The position numbers and the translations under genes were made by a program. This document shows, piece by piece, positions 10,035 through 19,133 of a DNA stretch of 64,000 bases. How positions within the stretch are numbered: position 1 is the first letter of the stretch; every line of letters begins with the position of its first letter. The notes under the pieces are model-generated. The model worked only from the letters and a program-made list of their open reading frames with translations. It did no database searches and was not told the origin of the DNA. The stretch is from DASQFI01 sp963780895 (GTDB taxonomy: Bacteria > Acidobacteriota > Vicinamibacteria > Vicinamibacterales > SCN-69-37), in NCBI GenBank assembly GCA_963780895.1, contig CAWAEG010000008.1, positions 393,868-457,867 of the forward strand. The letters are read 5' to 3'.

Positions 10035-12518
10035 CTACCGGCTCGGAAGCTGACTCACATCGATCGCCCACACGCCGCGGCCGTGCGTGCCGATGACGAG
10101 CATCCGGTCGCGCGGGTGCACGATGAAGTCCATGACGTTGACCGACGGCAGGTTGCCGCCGAGCACGTCCCACCGCGCGCCGCCGTTTGTCGTTACGTAC
10201 ACGCCGAAGTCGTTGGCCGCGTAGAGCACGTTCGCGTTCACCGGGTCTTCGCGAATCATGTTGATCGGCCCGCCCGGCAAATTTCCCGCGATGCTGCGGA
10301 AGGTCTTGCCGTAATCGGTGGACTTGTAGACCCGCGGGGCGAAGTCTTCGTCATAACGCCCCTGCTGAGCGACGTAGACCGTCGCCTCGTCGTGCTGCGA
10401 CGCCGCCACCGTGGCGATCCATTGCTTCTTCGGCAGCGCCGCCGTCAATTCCCGGAACTCCTTGCCGTCGTCCACCGATGCGTACAGGCGCCCGTCGTCG
10501 GTGCCCGTATAGATGAGCCCCTTCCTCTTCGGCGACTCGGAGATCGTGATGACGAGCTGGTGCGGGATGTCGCCGAGCTTGGTCTTGTCACCGTAGCTCA
10601 GGTCGCCCGTCAGCCGTTCCCACGTCGTGCCGCGATCGCGCGAGCGGTAGAGATACTGCGTGCCGAAGTAGACCGTGTCGGGATCGTGCGGCGAGAGGTG
10701 GATCGGCGCCAGCACCTGCATCCGCAGCGGATCCTCGCCCTGCGCAATCGTGGGGCGGATGCTCGTGTCGCGTTGCGGCCCGGGCGGCGCGGCCGGCACT
10801 GGTGGCGTGACTGCGCCGCCGCCGCCGGCCCGTCCCGCCGCACCGCCACCGCCGCCGCGAGGGGCGGCCGGAATGCTGTAGTCGGTGCGACTCAGCTTGC
10901 CGGAGTACAGGATGTTCGGGTTCCTCGGATCGACGGCGTGCTGGGTGTACTCGCCGCCGGGCGCGCTCTCCCACGGAATGGCTTTCAAGTTGTCGCGGCC
11001 GCCGCTGATATCGATGGCCGCGCGGTAGCTGCCGTGATCCTGCACAGATCCGTACACCCGGAACGGCGTGTCCATGTCATACGCCGTGCTGAAAACCGTC
11101 ACCGTCGGCAGGTCGGCGCGGCGCCACGTCTGGCCGCCATCGCTCGAGGTCCGGAACCCGCTGTCGTTGCCGAGCACGATGAACTTGGGGTTCTTCGGAT
11201 CGATCCACATCCCGTGGTTGTCGCCGCCGGCACCGCGTCCACCGCCGCCTGGAGGTGGCGCGCCCGCAACTGGCGGCGCAGCAGGGGGCGCGGGAGGGGC
11301 ACCCGGCGGCGGCGCGCCGATGCGGCCGAACGTCTTGCCGCCGTCGCGTGAGACGCTGACGCCGAGGGCGAGCGTGTAGATCGTGTTCTCGTCAGTCGGA
11401 TCGACGCGGATGTTGCCGAAGACCCACGCGTACGTGTTCGACATGCCCTTCATGAACGTGCGCTGCTCGTCGGTCTGGCCGCTCACCAGCGTCCAGCTCG
11501 CGCCCTTGTCGTTCGAACGATAGACCTCATTGCCTTTGATCGGACATCTCGCCGCGCTCCCGCCAGGATTCCCGCCGCGTCCACCCGGTACGGGCTGCGT
11601 GTCGCAGTCGTAGTTGTCGTAAAAGGCGTACACGACGTTCGGATTCGACGCCGCGACGGCCAGGCCGATTCGGCCCGTCACGTTCGGCGCCGGCAGATCT
11701 TTGGTCAGCCGCGTCCACGTCTTGCCTGCGTCGGTGGTCTTGAAGATGCCGCTCTCCTCGAAGCCGGGCTCGACGCGCGGGTCGTTCCACTTGCGCCGCT
11801 GCCGCTGCCACGCCGCGGCGTAGAACGTGTTCGGATCCTTCGGATCCATCGCCAGATCGACGGCGCCGGTCTTCGGGCTGATCTTCAACGAGTGCGTCCA
11901 CGTCTTGCCGCCGTCGGTCGTCTTGTACACGCCGCGCATCTCGTTTTCGATCCACTCCTGACCCGCGGACGCGACGTAGACGATGTTCGGATTGGTCGGA
12001 TGGATGACGATGCGGCCGATCGTGCCCGTGTCGATCAGCCCCATGTGCTGGAACGACTTGGCATTGTCGATGGACTTGTACACGCCGACGCCGGTGTAGG
12101 AGCTGCGAAAGATGTTCGATTCGCCCGTGCCCACCCAGACGATGTCGGGGTTGGACGGCGCAACGGCCAGCGCGCCGACAGCAGTCGAGGCTTCCTGGTC
12201 GAAGACCGCCTGCCACGTCTGGCCGAGATCGTCGGACACCCACACGCCGCCGCAGCAGCTGCCGGCGTAGAGCCGGCGCGACGAACCACGATCGGCGACG
12301 GCGACATCAGCGATGCGTCCGCTGATGTTGGTCGGCCCGACGAACGACCAGCTCATGGTGCGGTACGGCGAGGACTGCGTCATCGCCTTGTGCGCGTCCC
12401 ACGCCTTCAGATGCGCGGTGTGATCGTCGGCCGACGACGAGGGGGTCTGCAACGCCGGCGCCGCTCCAGCGGCGACGCCAATGGCGAGGGCGGCCAGAAT
12501 TCTCCGTGAGATGTGCAT
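10035..12518 (-). CDS. Secreted VPS10/sortilin-like BNR-repeat propeller protein
   Basis: The ATG at 12518 is preceded by GGAGG at a 7-nt spacing and opens a signal peptide (AALAIGVAAGAAPALQ), giving 827 residues. Repeated motifs of the type TDGGKTW / SDDLGQTW mark BNR (Asp-box) blades; at least eight are visible, and conserved pairings such as IVIHPTNPNIVY occur between them. This is the WD40/YVTN/BNR-like or glycosyl-hydrolase-like family found in many copies in Acidobacteria, predicted to be exported beta-propellers; catalytic activity has not been shown for the group. A proline/glycine/alanine-rich linker is encoded around 11220-11310 and another near 10800-10860. A paralogue lies at 46388-49773. 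The reading frame is intact. Confidence 0.85.
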   Translation of the reverse strand: MHISRRILAALAIGVAAGAAPALQTPSSSADDHTAHLKAWDAHKAMTQSSPYRTMSWSFVGPTNISGRIADVAVADRGSSRRLYAGSCCGGVWVSDDLGQTWQAVFDQEASTAVGALAVAPSNPDIVWVGTGESNIFRSSYTGVGVYKSIDNAKSFQHMGLIDTGTIGRIVIHPTNPNIVYVASAGQEWIENEMRGVYKTTDGGKTWTHSLKISPKTGAVDLAMDPKDPNTFYAAAWQRQRRKWNDPRVEPGFEESGIFKTTDAGKTWTRLTKDLPAPNVTGRIGLAVAASNPNVVYAFYDNYDCDTQPVPGGRGGNPGGSAARCPIKGNEVYRSNDKGASWTLVSGQTDEQRTFMKGMSNTYAWVFGNIRVDPTDENTIYTLALGVSVSRDGGKTFGRIGAPPPGAPPAPPAAPPVAGAPPPGGGGRGAGGDNHGMWIDPKNPKFIVLGNDSGFRTSSDGGQTWRRADLPTVTVFSTAYDMDTPFRVYGSVQDHGSYRAAIDISGGRDNLKAIPWESAPGGEYTQHAVDPRNPNILYSGKLSRTDYSIPAAPRGGGGGAAGRAGGGGAVTPPVPAAPPGPQRDTSIRPTIAQGEDPLRMQVLAPIHLSPHDPDTVYFGTQYLYRSRDRGTTWERLTGDLSYGDKTKLGDIPHQLVITISESPKRKGLIYTGTDDGRLYASVDDGKEFRELTAALPKKQWIATVAASQHDEATVYVAQQGRYDEDFAPRVYKSTDYGKTFRSIAGNLPGGPINMIREDPVNANVLYAANDFGVYVTTNGGARWDVLGGNLPSVNVMDFIVHPRDRMLVIGTHGRGVWAIDVSQLPSR

Positions 12519-12658
12519 GGGGCCTCCTGCGGTAGCCCATTGTAGTCGCCGCGCTCCAGTCGCGTCATCGGGTCGAGTTGAAGCCACCACCGTCGGCCGT
12601 GTGTCGGAGCGCGCGCGATATCGATGGCCGCGCCGCAACGGGCAGCAACCCAACCGGG

Positions 12659-12664
12659 TATAAT
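12659..12664 (+). promoter_or_regulatory. TATAAT box directly before the glycan operon (near-leaderless)
   Basis: A perfect TATAAT ends 12 nt before the ATG at 12677. Transcription from it would start only about six nucleotides before the start codon, and no Shine-Dalgarno is present. Confidence 0.45.
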
Positions 12665-12676
12665 CCCCCGCCGCCC

Positions 12677-14191
12677 ATGACGCGACGCCGTCAGGAGATC
12701 GTTGCCATCGGCATCCTGATCGTGCTCTGGAGCGCCCTCGTCCAATGGCCGAGCCGGTCGATCGGCCTCTTTTACGACGATTTTCTCGTCTTTCGCCACT
12801 ACAGCGCGCCAACCGTTCTTCGAAGTTGGTGGGTCGATCTAGCCGTCCTGACGTCACCGGAATTGTGGGTGCACGTCTACCGCCCGATGACGCTGGCGGT
12901 GCACGCGCTTGCGTTCGAGGTGTTTGGATTCCTTCCGGATCATCTCCTCGTCGCGCGCATTCTCATGGGCTCCGCGATTGCGCTCGTCCTCTACCTGTGG
13001 GTGAGAACACTGGGCATCACGAGGGACGCGGCGGTGTTTTGCGCGCTCCTGTTTCTGGCCTTTCCAGCGAACTTCTACGCGTTCACGTGGAACACGGAGC
13101 TGGCGGCGGTGAGCTCGTTGGTCTGGCTGCTCCTGTCGCTCACATTTGCGACTCGGTACCTCGAAGTCAAAACGCGCGGGCGTCTGTGGCTCAGTTGTCT
13201 CTGTTGGACGCTGGCGCTCCTCACAAAGGAGATCGTTGTCCCATTCGTGATGTTGTTTCCCGTCCTGTGGCTGCTGTACGGCCAGCGGTCAAAGTGGACG
13301 GAGGGCGTCTCTTTCTCGTCGTGGTTCTTCGTGTTGACCCTGTTATACGTCACCGCTCGATTCATCGTGCTCGGCGGATCGTGGGGCGCGCAGGGCGCGA
13401 GCCCGGATCGCGGCGGTTCAATCGCGATCTACATCAAGAACTACGTCAAGTATCTGGCGTGGATGGCCTACGCCCTGCCAATCCGTGAGGCACGACCCAA
13501 CCGGTGGACCGGCATGCCGCGCATCGACGTCCTGCTGTTGATTGGCCCCCTCGTGTGGGCAGGCATCGAGTTGATGCGGAGCGTTCGATCGCTCGTCGCT
13601 CCGCAAGCTGTCGGGGGCCGCCTCGGGGCGCCGCCCGTTCGTCACGCCGTCGGGACCGCACTGGTCGCCGGCCTTCGTCGCCTCACGCCGGTCCAGAAAC
13701 TACTCGTGCTCGGCCTCGTCGTCACTCTTGCCGGCGGACTGATCTGCTGCTTTCTGCCGGCTCCTCGCATCATGTTTGCGGGCGCCTTGGGTCCCGTCCT
13801 CCTGATTGCCGGACTGCCCGAGTTGCTTCGGCGTTCAGCAGGCCTGCGGAGCGCCGCCGTAGGGGTGACGTGCGCGCTGGTGCTGGCCGTCAACGCACTC
13901 TGGTACTACGACCTCGTCCACGGGAAGCAGAGCGATTTCGTCCGGGATCGCGCCTTTCACTACGTCGAGTCCTATTTCGCGTTCGGACACTTGTTCGAGG
14001 CTTGGGACTTGCGGGAACAGGCCCAGTATCTGCGCGAACGCCTCGTCGAAGAGAACCTGGTGGATGTGCAGACTGGGCGCCTTCGTGTCGACACATTTCA
14101 CAAGTACCTGAGGTCCATCGGGATACCCGAGGCCAGGGCCGCAGAGGTCATTCGACGGATGCAATCGTTCAAAGGCGCCTTTCAAGAATGA
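12677..14191 (+). CDS. Polytopic membrane glycosyltransferase (GT-C-like)
   Basis: The protein has 504 residues. It starts with a cytoplasmic MTRRRQE and one helix, then a periplasmic loop with an Asp pair (LFYDDFLVFRHYS) that resembles the catalytic loop of GT-C enzymes such as the PMT and ArnT families. About ten helices follow and a soluble C-terminal tail of about 90 residues. GT-C enzymes use lipid-linked sugars on the outer face of the inner membrane. The stop overlaps the epimerase start in ATGA, so the two are translationally coupled. Together with the next three genes this suggests assembly or decoration of a surface glycan or glycolipid. The exact sugar and acceptor are unknown, and the family call rests on topology and the DD loop. 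Confidence 0.65.
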   Translation: MTRRRQEIVAIGILIVLWSALVQWPSRSIGLFYDDFLVFRHYSAPTVLRSWWVDLAVLTSPELWVHVYRPMTLAVHALAFEVFGFLPDHLLVARILMGSAIALVLYLWVRTLGITRDAAVFCALLFLAFPANFYAFTWNTELAAVSSLVWLLLSLTFATRYLEVKTRGRLWLSCLCWTLALLTKEIVVPFVMLFPVLWLLYGQRSKWTEGVSFSSWFFVLTLLYVTARFIVLGGSWGAQGASPDRGGSIAIYIKNYVKYLAWMAYALPIREARPNRWTGMPRIDVLLLIGPLVWAGIELMRSVRSLVAPQAVGGRLGAPPVRHAVGTALVAGLRRLTPVQKLLVLGLVVTLAGGLICCFLPAPRIMFAGALGPVLLIAGLPELLRRSAGLRSAAVGVTCALVLAVNALWYYDLVHGKQSDFVRDRAFHYVESYFAFGHLFEAWDLREQAQYLRERLVEENLVDVQTGRLRVDTFHKYLRSIGIPEARAAEVIRRMQSFKGAFQE

Positions 14192-15315
14192 GATACCGGA
14201 AGATTCTTGTCACGGGTGGGGCCGGCTTTGTCGGCACGCACCTCTGTCGGGAACTCGTCGCCCGCGGCCACCTCGTCCGGGTCCTGGACAACCTGGACCC
14301 CCAGGTCCATGGCAAGCGCGCGCGTCGCCCCCGGTCCCTTCCGACGGCCGTGGAGTGGATGCGAGGCGACGTCACGCGCCCGGCTGACGTCGAGAGGGCC
14401 ATCGCAGGCGTGGGCGCCATCTACCATCTGGCGGCAGCCGTGGGCGTCGGCCAGTCGATGTATCAGGTTCGGCACTACGTGAACACGAACTCCATGGGCG
14501 CCGCGACGGTCCTCGAAAGCGTGATTCGCCATCGGAAGCACATCCGCAAAGTGATCGTCGCCTCCTCGATGTCCATCTATGGCGAGGGGCTGTGTCACTG
14601 CGTCACCTGCGGGCCGGTTAGCCCGCTGCACCGGACCGCAGCGCCTCGCGGGCGCCGCGATTGGGACCTTCGTTGCGCGGTGTGCGGGTCGGTCCTCGAG
14701 CCGCGTCCGACACCCGAAACCAAGCCGCTCAATCCCACGTCCGTCTACGCGGTCACGAAACGCGATCACGAAGAAAACTTCCTGGCGATTGGCACGGCCT
14801 ATCGCATTCCCACGGTCGCACTGCGCTTCTTCAACATCTACGGTCCACTTCAGGCGCTCTCGAACCCGTACACTGGCGTCGCCGCAATCTTCTCCAGCCG
14901 ACTGCTCAACGGACAGCCGCCGCTCATTTTCGAGGACGGCCAGCAGAGCCGCGACTTCATCCACGTCTCGGACATCGTCCAGGCCTGCGTGCTGTCGCTG
15001 ATGAAACGCCAGGCAGATTACCAGGTCTTCAACGTCGGCACAGGACGCGCCACGACCGTACTGCAGATGGCTCGGCTGCTTGGACAGCACCTCAAAGTCA
15101 CGTACGCCCCCAAGGTGTTGAATCAGTTTCGCGCTGGCGACATCCGTTACTGCTACGCCGACATCTCGAAGATTCAAACCCTCCTGGGCTACACCCCCAA
15201 GGTGTCGCTCGAACAGGGCGTGCCCGACTTGATTTCGTGGGTGGCGCAGCAGCGGGAAAAGGACTCGGTCCCGGGCGCGATGGGCGAGCTCAAGTCGCTT
15301 GGACTGATCCAGTAA
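14188..15315 (+). CDS. NAD-dependent epimerase/dehydratase with a cysteine-rich insertion
   Basis: The protein has 375 residues of the extended short-chain dehydrogenase fold. The N-terminal Rossmann motif is VTGGAGFVG; the catalytic Ser region is SSMSIYGEG and the catalytic YxxxK is YAVTKRDH. Family members change nucleotide-activated sugars (4-epimerisation, dehydration). Between the Ser and Tyr motifs lies an insertion with CHCVTC and, about 30 residues later, CAVC, which looks like a zinc-binding knuckle and is known from a subset of these enzymes. The start ATG overlaps the previous stop by 4 bp, which fixes it. It is the second gene of the glycan operon and probably supplies the sugar nucleotide used by the neighbouring transferases. 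The frame is intact. Confidence 0.85.
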   Translation: MRYRKILVTGGAGFVGTHLCRELVARGHLVRVLDNLDPQVHGKRARRPRSLPTAVEWMRGDVTRPADVERAIAGVGAIYHLAAAVGVGQSMYQVRHYVNTNSMGAATVLESVIRHRKHIRKVIVASSMSIYGEGLCHCVTCGPVSPLHRTAAPRGRRDWDLRCAVCGSVLEPRPTPETKPLNPTSVYAVTKRDHEENFLAIGTAYRIPTVALRFFNIYGPLQALSNPYTGVAAIFSSRLLNGQPPLIFEDGQQSRDFIHVSDIVQACVLSLMKRQADYQVFNVGTGRATTVLQMARLLGQHLKVTYAPKVLNQFRAGDIRYCYADISKIQTLLGYTPKVSLEQGVPDLISWVAQQREKDSVPGAMGELKSLGLIQ

Positions 15316-15319
15316 CCCC

Positions 15320-16084
15320 ATGCATCGCGGCAAGACGGTCTCCATCGTGTTTCCTGCCTACAACGAGGAGCAGGGAATCACGGAGGCCGTCCGGGAATTC
15401 CGGGCCGTTGAGGCGATTGACAAGGTCTACGTCATTAACAACAACTCGCAAGACAGGACGGCAGTGCTCGCGAGAGAAGCGGGCGCGATAGTCATCGACG
15501 AGCTGCAACAGGGCTACGGCCATGCACTCAGACGCGGCCTCCGGGAGGCAGACACGGACTACATCGTGCTCTGTGAACCTGACGGGACATTCATGGCCGC
15601 CGACATCTACAAGCTGCTGAGCTACGCGCATCAGTTTCAGATGGTCATGGGCACGCGGACCACGAGAGAGCTGATCTGGCAGGCGGCCAACATGAACTGG
15701 TTCCTGCGCTGGGGCAACTACATCGTCGGAAAGTCTCTCCAGGTCCTCTTCAACGGTCCGTCGCTGAGTGATTGTGGCTGCACATTCCGGCTGATTCGGC
15801 GTGAGCTGGCTGCCGAGATGAATCCCGTGCTCTCCGTGGGTGCTTCGCACTTCTTGCCGGAGATGGTCATCCTGGCGCTGCTCTTGGGGGCTCCGATCAT
15901 CGAGATTCCCCTCAACTATCGCGGGCGCGTGGGGCACTCCAAAATCACGGGGAGCCTCAAAGGAACGATGCGGACGGGTACGATGATGATTGTGACCATC
16001 GTGCGCTACAAACTGAAGCAGGTGACCGGCTTCAGGAAACAACTGCGTCTGATGAAATCGACCGATGGCCCAAGACCACTTTGA
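15320..16084 (+). CDS. Family 2 glycosyltransferase, DPM1/polyprenyl-phosphate type
   Basis: The protein has 254 residues with a GT-A fold. It opens with SIVFPAYNEEQGI and shows the metal-binding acidic motif as EPDGTF, where DxD is usual. The late segment GRVGHSKIT resembles the C-terminal part of dolichyl- or polyprenyl-phosphate sugar synthases. Such enzymes load a sugar from a nucleotide donor onto polyprenyl phosphate, which is what a GT-C enzyme like the first gene of this operon needs as donor. It starts 5 nt after the epimerase stop and overlaps the methyltransferase by 20 bp. There are no clear C-terminal transmembrane helices, so membrane association would be peripheral. Confidence 0.8.
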   Translation: MHRGKTVSIVFPAYNEEQGITEAVREFRAVEAIDKVYVINNNSQDRTAVLAREAGAIVIDELQQGYGHALRRGLREADTDYIVLCEPDGTFMAADIYKLLSYAHQFQMVMGTRTTRELIWQAANMNWFLRWGNYIVGKSLQVLFNGPSLSDCGCTFRLIRRELAAEMNPVLSVGASHFLPEMVILALLLGAPIIEIPLNYRGRVGHSKITGSLKGTMRTGTMMIVTIVRYKLKQVTGFRKQLRLMKSTDGPRPL

Positions 16085-16748
16085 GGAGGTCGCGGCCGCG
16101 TACGACTCCGTCTTCAAGCCGCACATCTTCGATCACTACGCGTCCCGCCGCTTGACCCTGTTCGAATCGCTCTGTCCCAGGGGTGGCCGCATCCTCGATT
16201 ACAGCTGTGGCACCGGCGTGCTGGCCGAACGCTTGAGTGAGCGGGGCTTTGACGTCCTCGGCACGGAATACTCTGCGAGCATGTTCAAGAAGGCTACCGA
16301 GCGCGGCGTGCGCGGCGCGCTCCTGAAGGACGGGCGGATCCCGTTCGACAATGGTCAGTTCGATCTCGTGTACTGCGTCGCGGTCTTTCATCATCTGGAG
16401 ACGACCGAGAACGTGCGTAAGGCCATCCACGAGATGGTGCGCGTGGCGAGGGCCGGCGGCCACATCGTGATCTGGGATCACAACCCGCTCAATCCGTTCT
16501 GGCCGGCCCTGATGAAACGCTGGCCCCAAGATCACGGCGACGAAAGACTGGTGCCGCTGGAAGAGATCCTGGATGGGCTGCAACGTGAGCCCATCTCGGC
16601 GGTCCGCTGCTCCCGAAGCGGTTGGACGCCCGAATTCGTTCCCGCCCGTTGCATGCCACTCATGAGGGGCGTGGAGTGGCTGCTCGAGCATGCACCGATC
16701 ATCAGACGGTACTCCGCGCACAACGTCGTGGTCGCACGGAGGCAGTGA
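16065..16748 (+). CDS. Class I SAM-dependent methyltransferase
   Basis: The protein has 227 residues with a Rossmann-type methyltransferase core. Motif I is ILDYSCGTGVLAE (residues about 43-55), followed by an acidic post-I region (VLGTEYS), a motif FDLVYCVAVFHHL, and a post-III stretch ARAGGHIVIWDHNP. The substrate cannot be read; in this setting, as last gene of a glycan operon (20-bp overlap with the GT2 gene), a sugar or lipid-linked glycan is a reasonable inference. The frame is intact and the stop is followed directly by the remnant of an unrelated dehydrogenase gene. Confidence 0.75.
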   Translation: MAQDHFEEVAAAYDSVFKPHIFDHYASRRLTLFESLCPRGGRILDYSCGTGVLAERLSERGFDVLGTEYSASMFKKATERGVRGALLKDGRIPFDNGQFDLVYCVAVFHHLETTENVRKAIHEMVRVARAGGHIVIWDHNPLNPFWPALMKRWPQDHGDERLVPLEEILDGLQREPISAVRCSRSGWTPEFVPARCMPLMRGVEWLLEHAPIIRRYSAHNVVVARRQ

Positions 16749-16767
16749 GCCTGCTACCTTCCGCCGT

Positions 16768-16965
16768 GTGATCGCAGCAGAGAGAGTCGCCATCGTCACC
16801 GGAACGGCACCCGGTATCGGACTCGCCATCGCCAACCGCTTTCTCAGAGACGGCCCCGTTCTTGAAAAAGATGGGGCTTCCGTTGGAGTCCTCCGGGTAG
16901 ATCATGCGGTATCCTTGCCGAAGCAGATGTTGCGCCTGATATCTGGCTTCTCGGCAGGAACCTGA
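16768..16965 (+). pseudogene. N-terminal remnant of a short-chain dehydrogenase/reductase
   Basis: A GTG-initiated frame encodes VIAAERVAIVTGTAPGIGL, a textbook SDR N-terminus with TGxxxGIG and the following helix (AIANRFLRDG). Similarity ends after about 32 residues; the rest of the frame has no SDR features and stops at 16965, where the kinase gene begins. No catalytic YxxxK region is present nearby, so this is a truncated relic. Confidence 0.5.
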
Positions 16966-19133
16966 TGTCCGTCGCTGAGCGGTTCAAGGCGTCCCCGCTG
17001 CTGATTGCCGCCGTCACCGTCGCGGCCGGCTACTACGTGGCCGTCCAGATTGGACTGACGCTCACGTTCCCGCTCGTCACGACGTCTGTTCTCTGGCCCC
17101 CGAACGCGATCCTCACGACGGCGCTGTTGCTGGTCCCGGTTCGGCACTGGTGGGTGTGTCTTGCCGCCGCGCTGCCGGTCCACTTCACGCTGGAGCTCGG
17201 GGCGGGGATGCCGCCAGGACTCGTCGGCCTGCTGTTCCTCACTAATTGCAGTGAAGCGGTTGTCGCCGCCGGCGGGATGCGGCTGCTCAGCGACGCGCCA
17301 ACGGAATTCAACACCTTCCGCCGCGTCGTCGTGTTTCTGTTCTGCGCCGTTCTGGCCGCGCCGATTCTCTCGTCGTTTGCGGACGCCGCCGTGGTGCATG
17401 CCTTCAAGGGTGAGTCGTACTGGACGGTGTTTCGCACACGGGTCTTTGGCAACGCGCTTACCGAGCTGAGCATCGTGCCGTGCGTCGTGGGAGCGCTCCT
17501 GGCCATCGCGCACGGCGTGCGGAAGCCGACGGCCCTGCGGGTCGTCGAAGCCGTCGCCCTCACGCTGTGCCTCGTGGCGATGGCCGTCTGGGTCTTTGGC
17601 GGCGGCGTGCAGATGCTGCCGATTACGCGGACGCCGCCGATGCTCCTTCTGCCGTTGTTCTGGGCCGCCGCGCGCTTTGGCGTCGGCGGTGTCAGCGCAG
17701 CGCTGTTCTTATCTGCGCTCCTTGCGAGCTATGAGACGCGACTCGCCCCGGCCGCGATCGAATTGTCGCCGCTCGAGGGCCTGATGGCTGTTCAGGTGTA
17801 CCTCTCCGTGATTGGCGTGCCGCTCATGTGTATGGCGGCGCTCCTCGATGAGCGCCGGCGTGGCGCCCTTGACCTCGCCGACCGGCTGAAGTTCGAAGCG
17901 TTGCTGTCGACGATCTCGCGGGAGTTCGTTCGCACGCCGGCCGGCATGGAACCAGCCGGGCTCGACGGCTGTCTCCGGCGGGTTGGCGAGTTCCTGGAAG
18001 TCGATTGTGTCTGCCTGCAGCAGATCGGTGACGATTCCGGCGATCGGCCCCTGACCAGGCAGTGGAGGCGGTCTGCGGCACAGGCGTTGGCCGGCGCGGA
18101 CTGTGTTCAACGGTTTCCGTGGGCCTTCAGCCGCGTGCTCGCCGGTGAATGGCTGGTGTGCAACTCGATCGATGGCCTCCCGGTCGATGCCGTGCAGGAT
18201 CGTCAGGTGTTTCAATCGCGCGGTATCCAGTCCCTCGTGCTGCTTCCGCTCGAGGCTGGTGGGCGGATCCTGGGTGGAATGTCGGTCGTGACCCTCAGAC
18301 CGCGCACGTGGGCCGATCGGGAGCTGACGCAGCTCGAAATCGTGGCTGAAGTGCTGTCCAATGCGGCGGCACGCCAGCAGGCCGAGGTCGAAGTGCAGCG
18401 GACCCGGCAGAAGATCGCCCATCTGGCACGGCTGTCGAGCATGGGCGAACTCACGGCCTCGCTCGCGCACCAGCTCAGCCAGCCGCTCACCGGTATTCTG
18501 AACAACGCTGAAGGCGCCAGGCGGTTCATCGACTCGGGACGGGCGACGATTCCTGATCTCCGCGAAATCATCACCGACATCGTCGACGACGATCGCCGGG
18601 CCGCCGATGTCCTGCGGCGCGTCCGCGACATGGTGGCTCGCACCGAATGGTCGCCCGTCCCGCTCGATGCCAATACCATCGTGCAGGACGTCTCGGTGCT
18701 CATTGCCAGCGACGCCGTACTCCGGAACGTGTCCGTGTCGTACCAGTACCACCCCCGTCCCCTGATCATCACCGGCAACAAGATCGATTTGCAGCAGGTG
18801 CTTCTCAATGTCGTGACCAACGCGATGGACGCCGTGGCCGATCGTCCGGTGGCGCAGCGGCTGGTGACCGTCCAGACGCGCGATGGCAGGGAACTGGTCG
18901 AGATCGTCGTGCACGACCGTGGCGCCGGACTGCCAGCCGGCGCCGAGGATCAGATTTTCGAGCCGTTCGTCACCACCAAACCGACTGGAATGGGCATGGG
19001 TCTCGCGGTCGCGCGCTCGCTGGTCGACGATCACGGCGGCAATATTCATGCGACCAACCATCCGGCCGGCGGAGCCGTATTGACGATCAGCCTCCCGATC
19101 GCATCGGACGAGGTAGGAGCGTCAGCGGGATGA
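16965..19133 (+). CDS. MASE1-like / GAF sensor histidine kinase (FixL-type transmitter)
   Basis: The protein has 722 residues. Residues 1-300 form about eight membrane helices resembling MASE1 sensors (TTSVLWPPNA early). A GAF-like domain follows (about 305-465, ending QSLVLLPLEAGGRI), and then a transmitter: the H-box SMGELTASLAHQLSQPL has His502, the N-box is VVTNAMDA, and the G-boxes include DRGAGLP and MGMGLAVARS. QLSQPLTGILNNAE is typical of FixL/TodS-like kinases. It senses an unknown membrane or cytosolic signal and phosphorylates the receiver encoded next, whose start overlaps this stop (ATGA). The ATG at 16965 is used because it precedes the first helix. Confidence 0.85.
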   Translation: MSVAERFKASPLLIAAVTVAAGYYVAVQIGLTLTFPLVTTSVLWPPNAILTTALLLVPVRHWWVCLAAALPVHFTLELGAGMPPGLVGLLFLTNCSEAVVAAGGMRLLSDAPTEFNTFRRVVVFLFCAVLAAPILSSFADAAVVHAFKGESYWTVFRTRVFGNALTELSIVPCVVGALLAIAHGVRKPTALRVVEAVALTLCLVAMAVWVFGGGVQMLPITRTPPMLLLPLFWAAARFGVGGVSAALFLSALLASYETRLAPAAIELSPLEGLMAVQVYLSVIGVPLMCMAALLDERRRGALDLADRLKFEALLSTISREFVRTPAGMEPAGLDGCLRRVGEFLEVDCVCLQQIGDDSGDRPLTRQWRRSAAQALAGADCVQRFPWAFSRVLAGEWLVCNSIDGLPVDAVQDRQVFQSRGIQSLVLLPLEAGGRILGGMSVVTLRPRTWADRELTQLEIVAEVLSNAAARQQAEVEVQRTRQKIAHLARLSSMGELTASLAHQLSQPLTGILNNAEGARRFIDSGRATIPDLREIITDIVDDDRRAADVLRRVRDMVARTEWSPVPLDANTIVQDVSVLIASDAVLRNVSVSYQYHPRPLIITGNKIDLQQVLLNVVTNAMDAVADRPVAQRLVTVQTRDGRELVEIVVHDRGAGLPAGAEDQIFEPFVTTKPTGMGMGLAVARSLVDDHGGNIHATNHPAGGAVLTISLPIASDEVGASAG

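Noticed and set aside
10035..11351. Long plus-strand frame across the BNR protein gene
   Set aside because: Arginine- and valine-rich shadow translation of the minus-strand BNR gene, with no motifs.
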